Below, in pieces: positions 44,319-53,000 of a stretch of 64,000 bases of DNA. Made by a program: the position numbers and the translations under genes. The stretch spans positions 682,001 to 746,000 of the forward strand of contig NZ_JBLFEP010000003.1 of the NCBI RefSeq assembly GCF_047345415.1, in the 5' to 3' direction. The notes beneath the pieces were generated by a model. The model had not been told where the DNA came from and did no database searches. It saw only the letters and a program-made list of their open reading frames with translations. This DNA comes from Maribacter_C sp947494565. Its GTDB lineage: Bacteria > Bacteroidota > Bacteroidia > Flavobacteriales > Flavobacteriaceae. Each line of letters begins with the position of its first letter. Position 1 is the first letter of the stretch.

Positions 44319-44681
44319 TTATTTTCTAAGATAATGATCAGTGCCATCCAGCCAATCCTCACGAATCGGGGCCCAGGTATCGATTTCCTCTACATCTCCG
44401 ATCATCAGGGCCTCATGGGGCATATGTGGGGGAATGACCACCACCTCTCCCGCATTCAGATCAAAGGTCTGCTCCTTTTCCGCACCGAACCAAAAACGAA
44501 TGGTTCCTGAAATGACACTGGTGATCTGCTCGTTCTCGTGCTCGTGCAGGGGAACCAAAAAACCATCTTTGAACTTCATTCGTGCGACCATGACCTTTTT
44601 CCCATAGACTAGTTTCCGCTGCATTTTCGGGGTGACCTGCTCTACCGGCACGTCATCCCAATGTATTTTATGTACTTCCAT
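44319..44681 (-). CDS. Cupin domain-containing protein
   Basis: 120 residues, a single cupin barrel. Both metal-binding motifs are visible: VPLHEHENEQITSVISGTI (motif 1) and VVIPPHMPHEALMI (motif 2). No signal peptide, so cytoplasmic. Such small cupins are often isomerases or pathway sensors. It lies 16 bp after the DUF1080 lipoprotein gene and probably belongs to the same operon, with the sugar isomerase at its head. Confidence 0.87.
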   Translation of the reverse strand: MEVHKIHWDDVPVEQVTPKMQRKLVYGKKVMVARMKFKDGFLVPLHEHENEQITSVISGTIRFWFGAEKEQTFDLNAGEVVVIPPHMPHEALMIGDVEEIDTWAPIREDWLDGTDHYLRK

Positions 44682-44697
44682 GGTATCGTGTTATGTT

Positions 44698-45570
44698 TTA
44701 ATAGTCACATTTGGTAGTATCGGCCTTGACATAATAAGACTTGTAGTTCTTTGCTTCTTTATCCATACAGCCACAAAGATCCAGTACTTCAATGGATTTA
44801 AAATCGATAGGATGTGTCTCGGCCTGAATTGAAATATACCCCTCTTTTAACGGTTTCCCTTCTTGGTATGCTTTTTCAGTATACCCTGCTATGGCACCAC
44901 CACCAATGGTCGGGGACGAAAATTGCAAGACGACTTCGTCTTCCATGATATGTTGCACTAGCGAGTCTCCCAGAACAAGGGCCTCTACCGTAACCCATTG
45001 GTCGCCATGATACGTTTTAGAAGTGGAACCGATACAGTGGGGCGTAAATAAGGTATCACCCATGACCACATTGGTGCCCGGGGTACACAGATTAGCTGTC
45101 GTACGTAGATCGGTACCATTTCCGCCCAATAATTGCAGTTCCAACGAAATGGGAAAATCTTGATCTAGTCCTACCGTGGACGGTTCTTGGCAATGCAACA
45201 TCAATCCATTATTGCGAACGGCCCATGCGGGTCCGTTTGTCATTTGCTCACCCCGAAATCGATAGGTAGCACGCAGTTTATAGTGCGAAAACTTCTGCTT
45301 GTAGTATAAGTGTCCGAAGTTCCCGTGAAACGTATCCTGTTCCGTATACCGAACACTAAGCAAACTATCCTTATAGACAAATCGATCCTTATAGTTCACC
45401 CCTAATTCGGATCCTTTGAACTTCGGGGTCCAATCTTGATAATTGGTCCCATCGAACAGACTGATCCAGGTTTCCGTATCGTCATGTTGCTGCTTGACTT
45501 CCTGACAAGATACGATCAGTAGAAGTCCGACTAGGCAATTCAGCCTTACATTTTTTAGTATCCCGTTCAT
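44698..45570 (-). CDS. DUF1080 (3-keto-disaccharide hydrolase-type) lipoprotein
   Basis: 290 residues from ATG 45570, just after the stop of the upstream gene at 45572; the longer frame has no signal peptide at its start. Lipid Cys in LLLIVSCQEV. The DUF1080 fold is evident from WISLFDGTNYQDWTPKFKG, the middle sheet (HYKLRATYRFRGEQ) and EKAYQEGKPLKEGYISIQAE. The family contains hydrolases of 3-keto-glycosides and glycan-binding proteins. The Cys-rich C-terminal tail (LCGCMDKEA) is unusual. Next to a TIM-barrel sugar isomerase, it probably handles an oxidised sugar. Confidence 0.87.
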   Translation of the reverse strand: MNGILKNVRLNCLVGLLLIVSCQEVKQQHDDTETWISLFDGTNYQDWTPKFKGSELGVNYKDRFVYKDSLLSVRYTEQDTFHGNFGHLYYKQKFSHYKLRATYRFRGEQMTNGPAWAVRNNGLMLHCQEPSTVGLDQDFPISLELQLLGGNGTDLRTTANLCTPGTNVVMGDTLFTPHCIGSTSKTYHGDQWVTVEALVLGDSLVQHIMEDEVVLQFSSPTIGGGAIAGYTEKAYQEGKPLKEGYISIQAETHPIDFKSIEVLDLCGCMDKEAKNYKSYYVKADTTKCDY

Positions 45571-45571
45571 A

Positions 45572-46483
45572 TCACAAATAACGTTGCAAATGTTTCTTGA
45601 AGTAGGCGGCACTATCTGTAATGCTCTGCATGGAATTCTGCGCGAAATTGCCTCCTTGTTCCAAATAGTAGAATTCCAGGGCATCGGTATCGATTTCCGA
45701 CAGCATCTTTACATAATCAATAGATCCGTTCCCTAGCTCTGAATAATCACGGGTAACCTTATCCATATCCTTGATATGCCACATCACAAAACGACCGGGG
45801 TGATTCGTGATAAACTCTTTGGGACTAAATTTGGACGAATGCACTACCCAATACATATCCATTTGCAGTTTCACCAGTTCGGGATCGGTATTATAGAGAA
45901 TGCTATCGTACCCCATTTCGCCATGGTGGTCGGTAAACTCGAAATCGTGGTTGTGATATGCAAATCCCAATCCGGCTTGAGTGACCTGTTCCCCGATGCG
46001 GTTCAATTTATCGGCTAGGATTTTAAAATTTTCAATAGTCCGATATTCCGGTGCCAACCAAGGCCAAGTAATATAGCTTTTATCGAGGCCTTTTGCACCG
46101 ACGATGCATTGGTCCACAAAACGGCGGAGTTCATCTTCCGAAGCCATGAAATAATCCGAAAAATTATAGTGGCCGCTGGTTGCGGTCAATTGAAGGTCTT
46201 CCAGTAGCTTCTTAAAATCCGACGTGCTCTGGCCATAGTATTTATCGTTCTCGCCATCATAACCATAGGTTTCCAAATCTTGATATCCCAAGCGGGCCAC
46301 CGTCTTTAACGTGGCGACAGGATCCTTCTCCATCGCATCACGGATGGTAAACAGTTGCAACCCCATTTTGAACTTGAACGAATCGGTGAACGAAAAGTGG
46401 GGTATCGAAATCATGGAAGCCGCGGTTACTAGCCCAGTTTTTTTGATGAAATCCCTGCGGGTATTGCATTTGTCATGCTTCAT
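45572..46483 (-). CDS. Tat-exported sugar phosphate isomerase/epimerase family protein
   Basis: 303 residues. The N-terminus has a twin-arginine signal (NTRRDFIKKTGLVTAAS). The AP-endonuclease-2/xylose-isomerase-like TIM barrel follows: FKMGLQLFTIRDAMEKDPVA, GLGFAYHNHDFEF (metal His), KLQMDMYWVVHS (Asp), HIKDMDKVTRDYSELGNGSI. The last metal ligand is probably the Glu in FYYLEQGG. Tat-exported members of this family are frequent beside DUF1080 proteins in Bacteroidota. First gene of the operon 46483-44319; divergent from the PhyH gene. Confidence 0.9.
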   Translation of the reverse strand: MKHDKCNTRRDFIKKTGLVTAASMISIPHFSFTDSFKFKMGLQLFTIRDAMEKDPVATLKTVARLGYQDLETYGYDGENDKYYGQSTSDFKKLLEDLQLTATSGHYNFSDYFMASEDELRRFVDQCIVGAKGLDKSYITWPWLAPEYRTIENFKILADKLNRIGEQVTQAGLGFAYHNHDFEFTDHHGEMGYDSILYNTDPELVKLQMDMYWVVHSSKFSPKEFITNHPGRFVMWHIKDMDKVTRDYSELGNGSIDYVKMLSEIDTDALEFYYLEQGGNFAQNSMQSITDSAAYFKKHLQRYL

Positions 46484-46573
46484 AAGTACTGTGTTACCGT
46501 ATTGGTGCTTTCAAATATAACCGATTTTCATATCTTGTTAGGGAACTGGATGAAGTTCGTGAACTTAAATTTT

Positions 46574-47320
46574 ATGGCTATGCTCTCTGCAACGGAAATA
46601 GAACAATTGGATCGTGACGGATATGTGGGCCTTGGTCCCTTATTATCTCCTTCGGAAGTGGCCGAGGTCAATCAACGCATCGATGAACTGATCCTACAAG
46701 AGGGAGCGCAGGCCGGTTCGGAATTGTTCGATTCCAAATACATACGCCACCCCAAGGAAAATGGTGCCGATCGCCTGGCCGATCTGGTCAATAAGGGCGC
46801 AATCTTCGATCGGTTCTATACCCACCCCAAAGTGTTGTCCGCCATACAAGCGGTACTTGGTGAAGCCTATAAGTTATCTTCCCTGAACTACCGTGCGTCA
46901 AAACCTGGACAAGGGTTGCAAAAACTGCATGTCGATTATGGCAACACGGTTCCCATTGGCGGATATAAGGTTTGCAATACCATTTGGCTCCTCGATGATT
47001 TTGTCGAAAACAATGGAGCCACGCGTATTGTTCCGGGCACACATAAATCAAGCGCTTTGCCTGAAGATGTCATGCCAGATCCCCTTGAGGCGCATCCTAA
47101 AGAAATCAAGATCCTTGCGCCGGCAGGGTCCGTATTCGTGTTCAATTCGCATGTATGGCATGGTGGTACGATCAACCACACCCAAAATCAAAGAAGAAGT
47201 ATCCACAGTTATTTCTGTGCGACCGATCAGCCGCAACAGTTGGATCAACGCAGGTATATTACGGAAGCGACCAAAAAAAGGATCGGTCAGGACGCGCAAC
47301 GAATACTGGACGTTTTGTAG
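46574..47320 (+). CDS. Phytanoyl-CoA dioxygenase (PhyH) family protein
   Basis: 248 residues from ATG 46574. The frame extends upstream into the divergent isomerase gene, so a downstream start is chosen; ATG 46580 is also possible. PhyH features: EIEQLDRDGYVGLGPLLSPS at the N-terminus, iron-binding H-x-D in QKLHVDYGN, a distal His in FNSHVWHGGTINHT and Arg in RRSIHSY. It hydroxylates a small molecule with 2-oxoglutarate and oxygen. First gene of the + strand catabolic cluster; 23 bp to the next gene. Confidence 0.87.
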   Translation: MAMLSATEIEQLDRDGYVGLGPLLSPSEVAEVNQRIDELILQEGAQAGSELFDSKYIRHPKENGADRLADLVNKGAIFDRFYTHPKVLSAIQAVLGEAYKLSSLNYRASKPGQGLQKLHVDYGNTVPIGGYKVCNTIWLLDDFVENNGATRIVPGTHKSSALPEDVMPDPLEAHPKEIKILAPAGSVFVFNSHVWHGGTINHTQNQRRSIHSYFCATDQPQQLDQRRYITEATKKRIGQDAQRILDVL

Positions 47321-47343
47321 TCTGAAATCTATATATTTAACCA

Positions 47344-48039
47344 ATGAAGCCCGTTGTACAAATTTCCTTAGATCTGACCGATATCGATGAAGCATTGCAA
47401 ACGGCCGCTATGGCCCTTCGTGCTGGGGTCGATTGGTTGGAAGCAGGCACTCCCCTGCTCTTAGCGGAAGGCTTGCACGGGGTTCGCCGCTTGCGAAAGG
47501 CCTTTCCAGAAATCCCTATTGTGGCCGATTTAAAGACCATGGACGGCGGGTATTTGGAAGCTGAAATGATGGCAAAAGCCGGTGCTACCCATGTGGTCGT
47601 CATGGCGCGGGCCCATGCGGAAACGATCAAGATGGTGGTAAAGGCCGGAGCCGATTTTGGGATACAAGTGATGGGAGATAATCTCGGATGCCCCGATATG
47701 ATCGCAGGTGCAAAACTTTTGGAGGATTTGGGATGCGATTATGTCATTCACCATATCGGCTATGATGAACGACGGGGAATCGCTGCTATGGGACAGCGTA
47801 TGCCCAGCCCTTTAGATGAGCTGCGCGAAGTTGTCGAAGCGGTTTCCGTACCTGTTCAGGCGGTGGGAGGACTCTCACTCGAGCAGGCGATTCAATGCCC
47901 GGCCTATGGTGCACCCATGGTGGTGTTGGGCGCTCCTCTTACCATAGACGCAGAAGCTTTTACAACGGCCGATGGCGATTTGGAACACTCCCTTCGCCTC
48001 ATCTGTAACAAAATTCATTCCTATGGGAATGTCCAATAA
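47344..48039 (+). CDS. Hexulose-6-phosphate synthase/3-keto-L-gulonate-6-phosphate decarboxylase family protein
   Basis: 231 residues. A TIM-barrel OMP-decarboxylase-superfamily enzyme: VQISLDLTDIDEALQTA, WLEAGTPLLLAEGLHGVRRL, the active-site VADLKTMDGG (D-x-K-x-x-D in HPS and KGPDC), and VDAVGG-like PVQAVGGLSLEQA. HPS condenses formaldehyde with ribulose 5-phosphate; KGPDC decarboxylates 3-keto-L-gulonate 6-phosphate. The TIM-barrel isomerase and YiaK-like genes nearby favour a KGPDC-like reaction, but no ascorbate-type transporter or kinase is present. 15 bp to the next gene. Confidence 0.83.
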   Translation: MKPVVQISLDLTDIDEALQTAAMALRAGVDWLEAGTPLLLAEGLHGVRRLRKAFPEIPIVADLKTMDGGYLEAEMMAKAGATHVVVMARAHAETIKMVVKAGADFGIQVMGDNLGCPDMIAGAKLLEDLGCDYVIHHIGYDERRGIAAMGQRMPSPLDELREVVEAVSVPVQAVGGLSLEQAIQCPAYGAPMVVLGAPLTIDAEAFTTADGDLEHSLRLICNKIHSYGNVQ

Positions 48040-48054
48040 AGGAACCGTACCGAT

Positions 48055-49080
48055 ATGAAATCAATAGCCGTCGTTAATTATGCCGAAGAGAAGGGAAGTG
48101 TAGCACTTCGAGAGCTTGACCGTCCTCGTATTCGAACCGATGAAGTCTTATTGGAAGTGGCCAATGTGGGAGTTTGCGGCAGTGACCTACATCAATGGAC
48201 GGCCGACCACAGCTGGCCTGTCAATTATCCCGTTGTACTCGGACATGAGTTCGGTGGCCATATCGTGGAATTAGGCACCAACGTTGACGGCTGGAAAGAA
48301 GGGGATCGTGTAGTGAGCGAGACCGCTGCTGTTATCGATGCCACCAATCCGCTTTCTAGACAGGGGTTGTACAATCTAGACCCCACACGTAAAGGCTTTG
48401 GGTATGGGGTCAACGGGGCCATGACCCGTTTTGTGAGGGTGCCTGCACGCTGCTTGCATCGCGTACCGGATCAGTTGCCCTTTGAACAGGCTTGTTTGAC
48501 AGAACCTTGTGCCGTAGCGTACAACGCAGTACTAGTGAATTCGACCATACGGCCGGGAGATCGGGTGCTGGTGTTGGGTCCTGGTACTATAGGCATCCTA
48601 TGTGCCGCGATGGCAACCTTGGCAGGAGCCGAAGTGGCTATTGTTGGATTGGAAAACGACCGCAGCCGATTGGAAATCGCGAAGGGATATGGCTGCGAGA
48701 CCATTATTGGTGACGTCACCGAATGGGCCATGCGCTATGACGGTATGGGTGTCGATTGTGTTATCGATGCCGCAGGGGTCAGTGCTACCCTTCGATCGGC
48801 CCTGGATTATGTACGGCCCAACGGACATATCACTAAGGTCGGGTGGGGACCACAACCGATGAACTATTCCTTAGACCCTTTGATTCAAAAAAATGTCACC
48901 TTACAAGGAAGTTTCAGCCATAATTGGCCGATTTGGGAAAAGGTACTGGCACTCCTCTCCACTGGAAAATTAGATGTGAAGCCCATCATCGGTGGCGTGT
49001 GGTCACTCGGTGACTGGCACGAGGCCTTTGAACAGATGCATTCCGGAAAAGTGGTCAAAAGTGTATTAACCCCGAAGTAA
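48055..49080 (+). CDS. Zinc-dependent alcohol/sorbitol dehydrogenase family protein
   Basis: 341 residues, medium-chain dehydrogenase. Catalytic zinc ligands Cys in NVGVCGSDLHQW and His-Glu in LGHEFGGHIVELG. The four-Cys structural zinc loop is not visible; that segment reads SETAAVIDATNPLSRQGLYN. The NAD-binding LVLGPGTIGILCAAMATLAG is at about 163-182. The lack of the structural zinc resembles some sorbitol- or threonine-dehydrogenase relatives. It probably oxidises a polyol or sugar hydroxyl in this cluster. 5 bp to the next gene. Confidence 0.88.
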   Translation: MKSIAVVNYAEEKGSVALRELDRPRIRTDEVLLEVANVGVCGSDLHQWTADHSWPVNYPVVLGHEFGGHIVELGTNVDGWKEGDRVVSETAAVIDATNPLSRQGLYNLDPTRKGFGYGVNGAMTRFVRVPARCLHRVPDQLPFEQACLTEPCAVAYNAVLVNSTIRPGDRVLVLGPGTIGILCAAMATLAGAEVAIVGLENDRSRLEIAKGYGCETIIGDVTEWAMRYDGMGVDCVIDAAGVSATLRSALDYVRPNGHITKVGWGPQPMNYSLDPLIQKNVTLQGSFSHNWPIWEKVLALLSTGKLDVKPIIGGVWSLGDWHEAFEQMHSGKVVKSVLTPK

Positions 49081-49085
49081 GAAGT

Positions 49086-49859
49086 ATGCGATTAGAAGAT
49101 AAAGTCATCTTGATTACTGGAAGTTATACCGGTATCGGCCGCGCTATCGCCAGAACTTGTGTACGTGAAGGTGCGCGCGTGGTATTGAATGGTTTGCGGG
49201 ATGAATTGGGTAAAGAATTAATGCAGGAATTCGATGAAGAGGTCACTACCCGACTCACCATCGATATCACAGCACAGGACGCTCCTGAAAAACTGGTTCA
49301 AAAGGCCATCACCACCTTTGGAAAGCTTGATGCCGTGGTCAATAATGCCGCTATCGTGGCTTCCTCCAATATGGATACCACTACCGTACCCTATTTGGAA
49401 CGGATGTTGGCCGTCAATACGATTGCCCCTTTCGCCATCATTCAGGCCGCCCTACCCTATTTGGAACAGACAAGAGGCAATGTGGTGAATATTGGATCGA
49501 TCAATTCGTGGAGCGGGGAACCCAATCTACTGGCATATAGCATATCCAAGGGCGCGTTGATGACCTTGAGCCGGAATTTGGGAGATACCTTATTTCGAGA
49601 AAAGGGCATTCGGGTCAATCAGATCAATCCGGGTTGGATATTGACCGAGCATGAATTCGTGAACCAACGTGAACAGGGAAAACCAGACGATTGGCACAAA
49701 ACCCTACCCGATGTCTTCGCTCCGGCCGAGAGACTGTTCAAACCCGAAGAACTCGCCATGGCGGCCATTTATTTGTTATCGGATGAATCTGGCCCCATCA
49801 GTGGTCAAGTCCTTGAAGTCGAACAATTCCCCATGATCGGGAGGAATCCCCCTAAATAA
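49086..49859 (+). CDS. SDR family oxidoreductase
   Basis: 257 residues. TGSYTGIGRAIA nucleotide-binding loop, NNAA in AVVNNAAIVAS, Ser in VNIGSINSWSG, Tyr-x-x-x-Lys in LAYSISKGALM. The C-terminal SGQVLEVEQFP replaces the common 'DGG' ending. It is a classical cytoplasmic NAD(P)-dependent dehydrogenase, probably of a sugar or sugar acid given its neighbours: the zinc dehydrogenase 5 bp upstream and the isomerase 13 bp downstream. Confidence 0.9.
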   Translation: MRLEDKVILITGSYTGIGRAIARTCVREGARVVLNGLRDELGKELMQEFDEEVTTRLTIDITAQDAPEKLVQKAITTFGKLDAVVNNAAIVASSNMDTTTVPYLERMLAVNTIAPFAIIQAALPYLEQTRGNVVNIGSINSWSGEPNLLAYSISKGALMTLSRNLGDTLFREKGIRVNQINPGWILTEHEFVNQREQGKPDDWHKTLPDVFAPAERLFKPEELAMAAIYLLSDESGPISGQVLEVEQFPMIGRNPPK

Positions 49860-49872
49860 TCTCTTTATTACG

Positions 49873-50766
49873 ATGCCTCAATTAGCCGTTTTTCCCAAAG
49901 CCTATATGAACGACCTTTGCAAAACAGGGCGCATGACCGTACGGGAATGGATCGATCTGGCAACGGAACTACCCGTTCACGGATTGGAGTGGTATGCCGG
50001 ATTCCTTGAAATGACTGAGGAAACCAAATGGCCGGAATTCCGAAGCTTGGTCGAAGCCCACGGCAAATGTATTCCCATGCTTTGCTGCTCGCCGGATTTT
50101 ACGCATCCCGATGCCGCTTTTCGAGCAGCGGAAATACGAAAACAGAAGCATTGGATCCATATGACCAGTGTATTGGGCGGATCCTACTGCAGAGTGCTTT
50201 CGGGCCAAAGACGTCCAGAACTTTCCATGGACGAAGGAATCGCATTGGCCGCGGAATGTATTCATCAATGCCTACCTTATGCACAAGACAGAGGAATTAC
50301 GTTGATTCTTGAAAACCATTATAAGGATGATTTTTGGGCCTATCCGGAATTTGCGCAGAAAATGGACGTTTTCTGTCGTTTGGTAGCCGCCATCGACCAT
50401 CCGAATTTCGGCGTAAATTATGATCCGAGCAATGCCTTTCTGGCCGGGGAAGACCCGTTGGAACTGCTCTATCGCATTTCAAGTCGGGTCGTCACCATGC
50501 ACGCCAGTGATCGTTATCTTATCGAAGGTACGATTGAGGACTTACGGAAGGAGGAAACTGGGGTATTAGGCTATGCCAAAAGACTGCGTCATGGCGAAAT
50601 CGGCAAAGGGTTGAACGACTATGATGCCATTTTCAAGGAACTCCATCGGGTCGGTTTCGACGGTTGGATCAGCATCGAAGATGGGGTTGATGGTATGGAC
50701 CAATTGCGTCGTAGCGTAACCTTTCTACGTAGCAAAATCGCGGACTATTGGCCCGATTTTCACTAA
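49873..50766 (+). CDS. Sugar phosphate isomerase/epimerase family protein (cytoplasmic)
   Basis: 297 residues, xylose-isomerase-like TIM barrel without signal peptide. Metal-binding positions seen: Glu in ILENHYKDDFWAY, Asp in NFGVNYDPSNAF, His in VTMHASDRY and Glu in GWISIEDGVDGM. Compared with the Tat-exported relative at 45572 it lacks export. A YiaR/UlaE-type 3-epimerase or an isomerase of a keto sugar is plausible. Last gene of the first tight block of the cluster; 169 bp follow before the next gene. Confidence 0.87.
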   Translation: MPQLAVFPKAYMNDLCKTGRMTVREWIDLATELPVHGLEWYAGFLEMTEETKWPEFRSLVEAHGKCIPMLCCSPDFTHPDAAFRAAEIRKQKHWIHMTSVLGGSYCRVLSGQRRPELSMDEGIALAAECIHQCLPYAQDRGITLILENHYKDDFWAYPEFAQKMDVFCRLVAAIDHPNFGVNYDPSNAFLAGEDPLELLYRISSRVVTMHASDRYLIEGTIEDLRKEETGVLGYAKRLRHGEIGKGLNDYDAIFKELHRVGFDGWISIEDGVDGMDQLRRSVTFLRSKIADYWPDFH

Positions 50767-50781
50767 GGCGCCCTCTTTTTC

Positions 50782-50831
50782 CGTTAACGATAACGTTCTT
50801 GTCCGTTTTTATTCGTTAGCCGTATCTTTTG
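50782..50831 (+). promoter_or_regulatory. Candidate promoter and inverted repeat upstream of the YiaK-like gene
   Basis: CGTTA-acga-TAACG (50782-50795) is an inverted repeat of the LacI-operator type. TTG at 50799-50801 is followed after 21 bp by TATCTTTTG (50823-50831), close to the Bacteroidota -33/-7 consensus. This would start transcription about 100 bp before the ATG at 50936. Confidence 0.4.
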
Positions 50832-50935
50832 AGTATCTTCGCAAGGTATGGGAGGTTTCTATTTTTTATGGAAAATAGACAGTAAAAGTATTTTTCCCGC
50901 TTCATTTTAAAACTTATAAATAAATCATAAATAAT

Positions 50936-51964
50936 ATGATTACAGTATTTTATGACGATTTACTTCAACTTTTAAAACACATATTATTAAAAACAGGGTT
51001 TACGCCTCAAGAATCTGTTTTGTGTGCTAAAATCTTCGCCGATTCCACTTTAGACGGGTATCACTCCCACGGGGTGAATCGATTTCCTGTTTTCTTGAAA
51101 ACCATTACCGATGGCTACGTGAAGTTGGGCGAGCGTCCCGAACTTGAATTGGCGCTCGGAAGCCTTGAGCGTTGGAACGGAAAATTGGGCCCCGGTCCGC
51201 TCAATGCCCACTTCTGCATGAACCGGGCGATCGAAATGGCCAAAGCGGGTGGCATGGGCTGCGTGGCCCTCCAAAATGGCAGTCATTGGATGCGTGGTGG
51301 CTCCTATGGATGGCAGGCCGCCGAAGCGGGCTGTATCGCCTTATGTTTTACGAATACGATGCCCAATATGCCCTCGTGGGGCGCTATGGATGCCAATACA
51401 GGCAATAACCCCCTAATTATGGCCGTACCCAGCGCGAATGGACATATTGTCTTGGACATGTCCTTATCCCAATTCTCGTACGGGAAAATGGAGAAATATG
51501 CCATGGAAGACAAAGACCTTCCGTTTGACGGGGGATTCGATTCGGAAGGAAAGCCGACCAAGGACCCCAAGGCCATTTTAGAAACCAAAAGACTCTTTCC
51601 CACAGGCTATTGGAAGGGATCGGGCATGTCGATTCTAGTGGACCTACTGGTTACGCTGCTTTCCTCCGGTAAGTCAACCGCCCAAATCGGGGAACTGGAA
51701 GCCGAATACGGGCTATCACAGGTGTTCATTTGTTTTGATGCACAGCAACTCAATGAAAATCAAAGACACCAGCAGTTGGTAGATGAAATCATCAACTATG
51801 TGCAGGCTGCTACGCCTGAAAAAGAAGGCCGCTCCATCGAATATCCGGGTAGTCAAACCAAAAAGCGAAGGGAATTGCACCTCAAGGAAGGGATTCCAAT
51901 TAACGAAGGTGTTTGGAGCGAACTCAATGCCTTATTAAACGAATCAAAAACAGCAGATGGATAA
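50936..51964 (+). CDS. Ldh/YiaK-type oxidoreductase (3-dehydro-L-gulonate 2-dehydrogenase-like)
   Basis: 342 residues of the malate/L-sulfolactate dehydrogenase (Ldh_2) superfamily, which has its own fold. The N-terminal helices with DGYHSHGVNRFPVFLKTITD carry the conserved His pair. NGSHWMRGGSYGWQAAEAGC and NNPLIMAVPS follow, with the closing KGSGMSILVDLLVTLLSSGK. The match is to the YiaK side, which reduces 2,3-diketo-L-gulonate with NADH. The stop overlaps the start of the Gfo/Idh gene by 8 bp. Confidence 0.87.
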   Translation: MITVFYDDLLQLLKHILLKTGFTPQESVLCAKIFADSTLDGYHSHGVNRFPVFLKTITDGYVKLGERPELELALGSLERWNGKLGPGPLNAHFCMNRAIEMAKAGGMGCVALQNGSHWMRGGSYGWQAAEAGCIALCFTNTMPNMPSWGAMDANTGNNPLIMAVPSANGHIVLDMSLSQFSYGKMEKYAMEDKDLPFDGGFDSEGKPTKDPKAILETKRLFPTGYWKGSGMSILVDLLVTLLSSGKSTAQIGELEAEYGLSQVFICFDAQQLNENQRHQQLVDEIINYVQAATPEKEGRSIEYPGSQTKKRRELHLKEGIPINEGVWSELNALLNESKTADG

Positions 51965-52979
51965 GAAAATAAGCGGTGATACGGTGAAATGGGGAATTTT
52001 AGGAGTTGGTGATGTCTGTGAAGTTAAGAGCGCCCCGGCCATGCAGAAAATACCCCACTCGACAGTGACGGCCGTCATGCGACGGAACGGTGAAAAGGCC
52101 AAAGACTACGCAATACGCCATGGCATCAATACCTGGTACGATGATGCCGATGCCCTAATCAACGACCCGAACGTAAATGCCATTTATATCGCGACCCCAC
52201 CGAACGCCCATTGTGAATTGACCCTAAAAGCCGCACAAGCCGGTAAGCCCATTTATGTGGAGAAGCCAATGGCCCGTACCACAGCGGAATGTGAAAAGAT
52301 GATCGCTGCGTGTCAAAAGGCGAAAGTCCCCCTCTATGTGGCATACTACCGACGCAGGCTGCCCAACTTCGAAAAGTTAAAATCCCTTTTGGACGAGGGA
52401 AGTATCGGGGACTTGCGAATGGTGCGGATAACGCTACACAAGACCATCGACCCGGATATTGTGGCGAATATCACTTCCAATATGCCTGTCAATTGGCGTA
52501 CAGATCCAGAAGTTGCCGGAGGAGGTTATTTCTTTGATCTGGCCGCACATCAACTGGATTACCTCGACTATGTATTGGGCCCTATAAAAACGGTCGTTGG
52601 ACATGCCGCGAATCAAGCCGGGTTATACCAGGCCGCCGATATCATCTCTTCCAGTTTTGTATTCGAAAGCGGGGTTCAAGGATCGGGGACTTGGTGTTTT
52701 ACCGTGGATTCCGTTTCAGAAAAAGATGAGCTGGTCTTTATCGGCTGCAAAGGTCAATTACGCCTTTCTTTTTTCGGAGCTCCAGAACTCCATATCGAAA
52801 AGAGTGACCGCTCTGCGGAGACCCTAACCTTTGAGCTGCCCCATCACATTCAGCAACCCTTGATACAAACCGTGGTCGATGATATTTTAGGAAAAGGAAA
52901 TTGCCCGAGTACCGGCAAAAGCGCTGTTCGAACCAATTGGGTGATGGAAGAAATGACAAAAAACTATTACTTGAAGTAA
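51957..52979 (+). CDS. Gfo/Idh/MocA family oxidoreductase
   Basis: 340 residues. Rossmann start WGILGVGDVCEVKSAPAM, the family hallmark EKPMARTTAECEKMI and the substrate-side segment GGGYFFDLAAHQLDYLDYVL, where Asp and His form the catalytic pair. Such enzymes oxidise or epimerise sugars and inositols with tightly bound NAD(P). It overlaps the YiaK-like gene and ends the cluster. The pair may act on the same keto sugar acid. The next gene is convergent, 21 bp away. Confidence 0.9.
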   Translation: MDKKISGDTVKWGILGVGDVCEVKSAPAMQKIPHSTVTAVMRRNGEKAKDYAIRHGINTWYDDADALINDPNVNAIYIATPPNAHCELTLKAAQAGKPIYVEKPMARTTAECEKMIAACQKAKVPLYVAYYRRRLPNFEKLKSLLDEGSIGDLRMVRITLHKTIDPDIVANITSNMPVNWRTDPEVAGGGYFFDLAAHQLDYLDYVLGPIKTVVGHAANQAGLYQAADIISSSFVFESGVQGSGTWCFTVDSVSEKDELVFIGCKGQLRLSFFGAPELHIEKSDRSAETLTFELPHHIQQPLIQTVVDDILGKGNCPSTGKSAVRTNWVMEEMTKNYYLK

Positions 52980-53000
52980 TTTAAATCAATTGTCTGATTA

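Noticed and set aside
47344..48039. Formaldehyde-fixing RuMP pathway
   Set aside because: No 6-phospho-3-hexuloisomerase gene is nearby; the neighbours fit a keto sugar acid route better, so the family is named without choosing a reaction.
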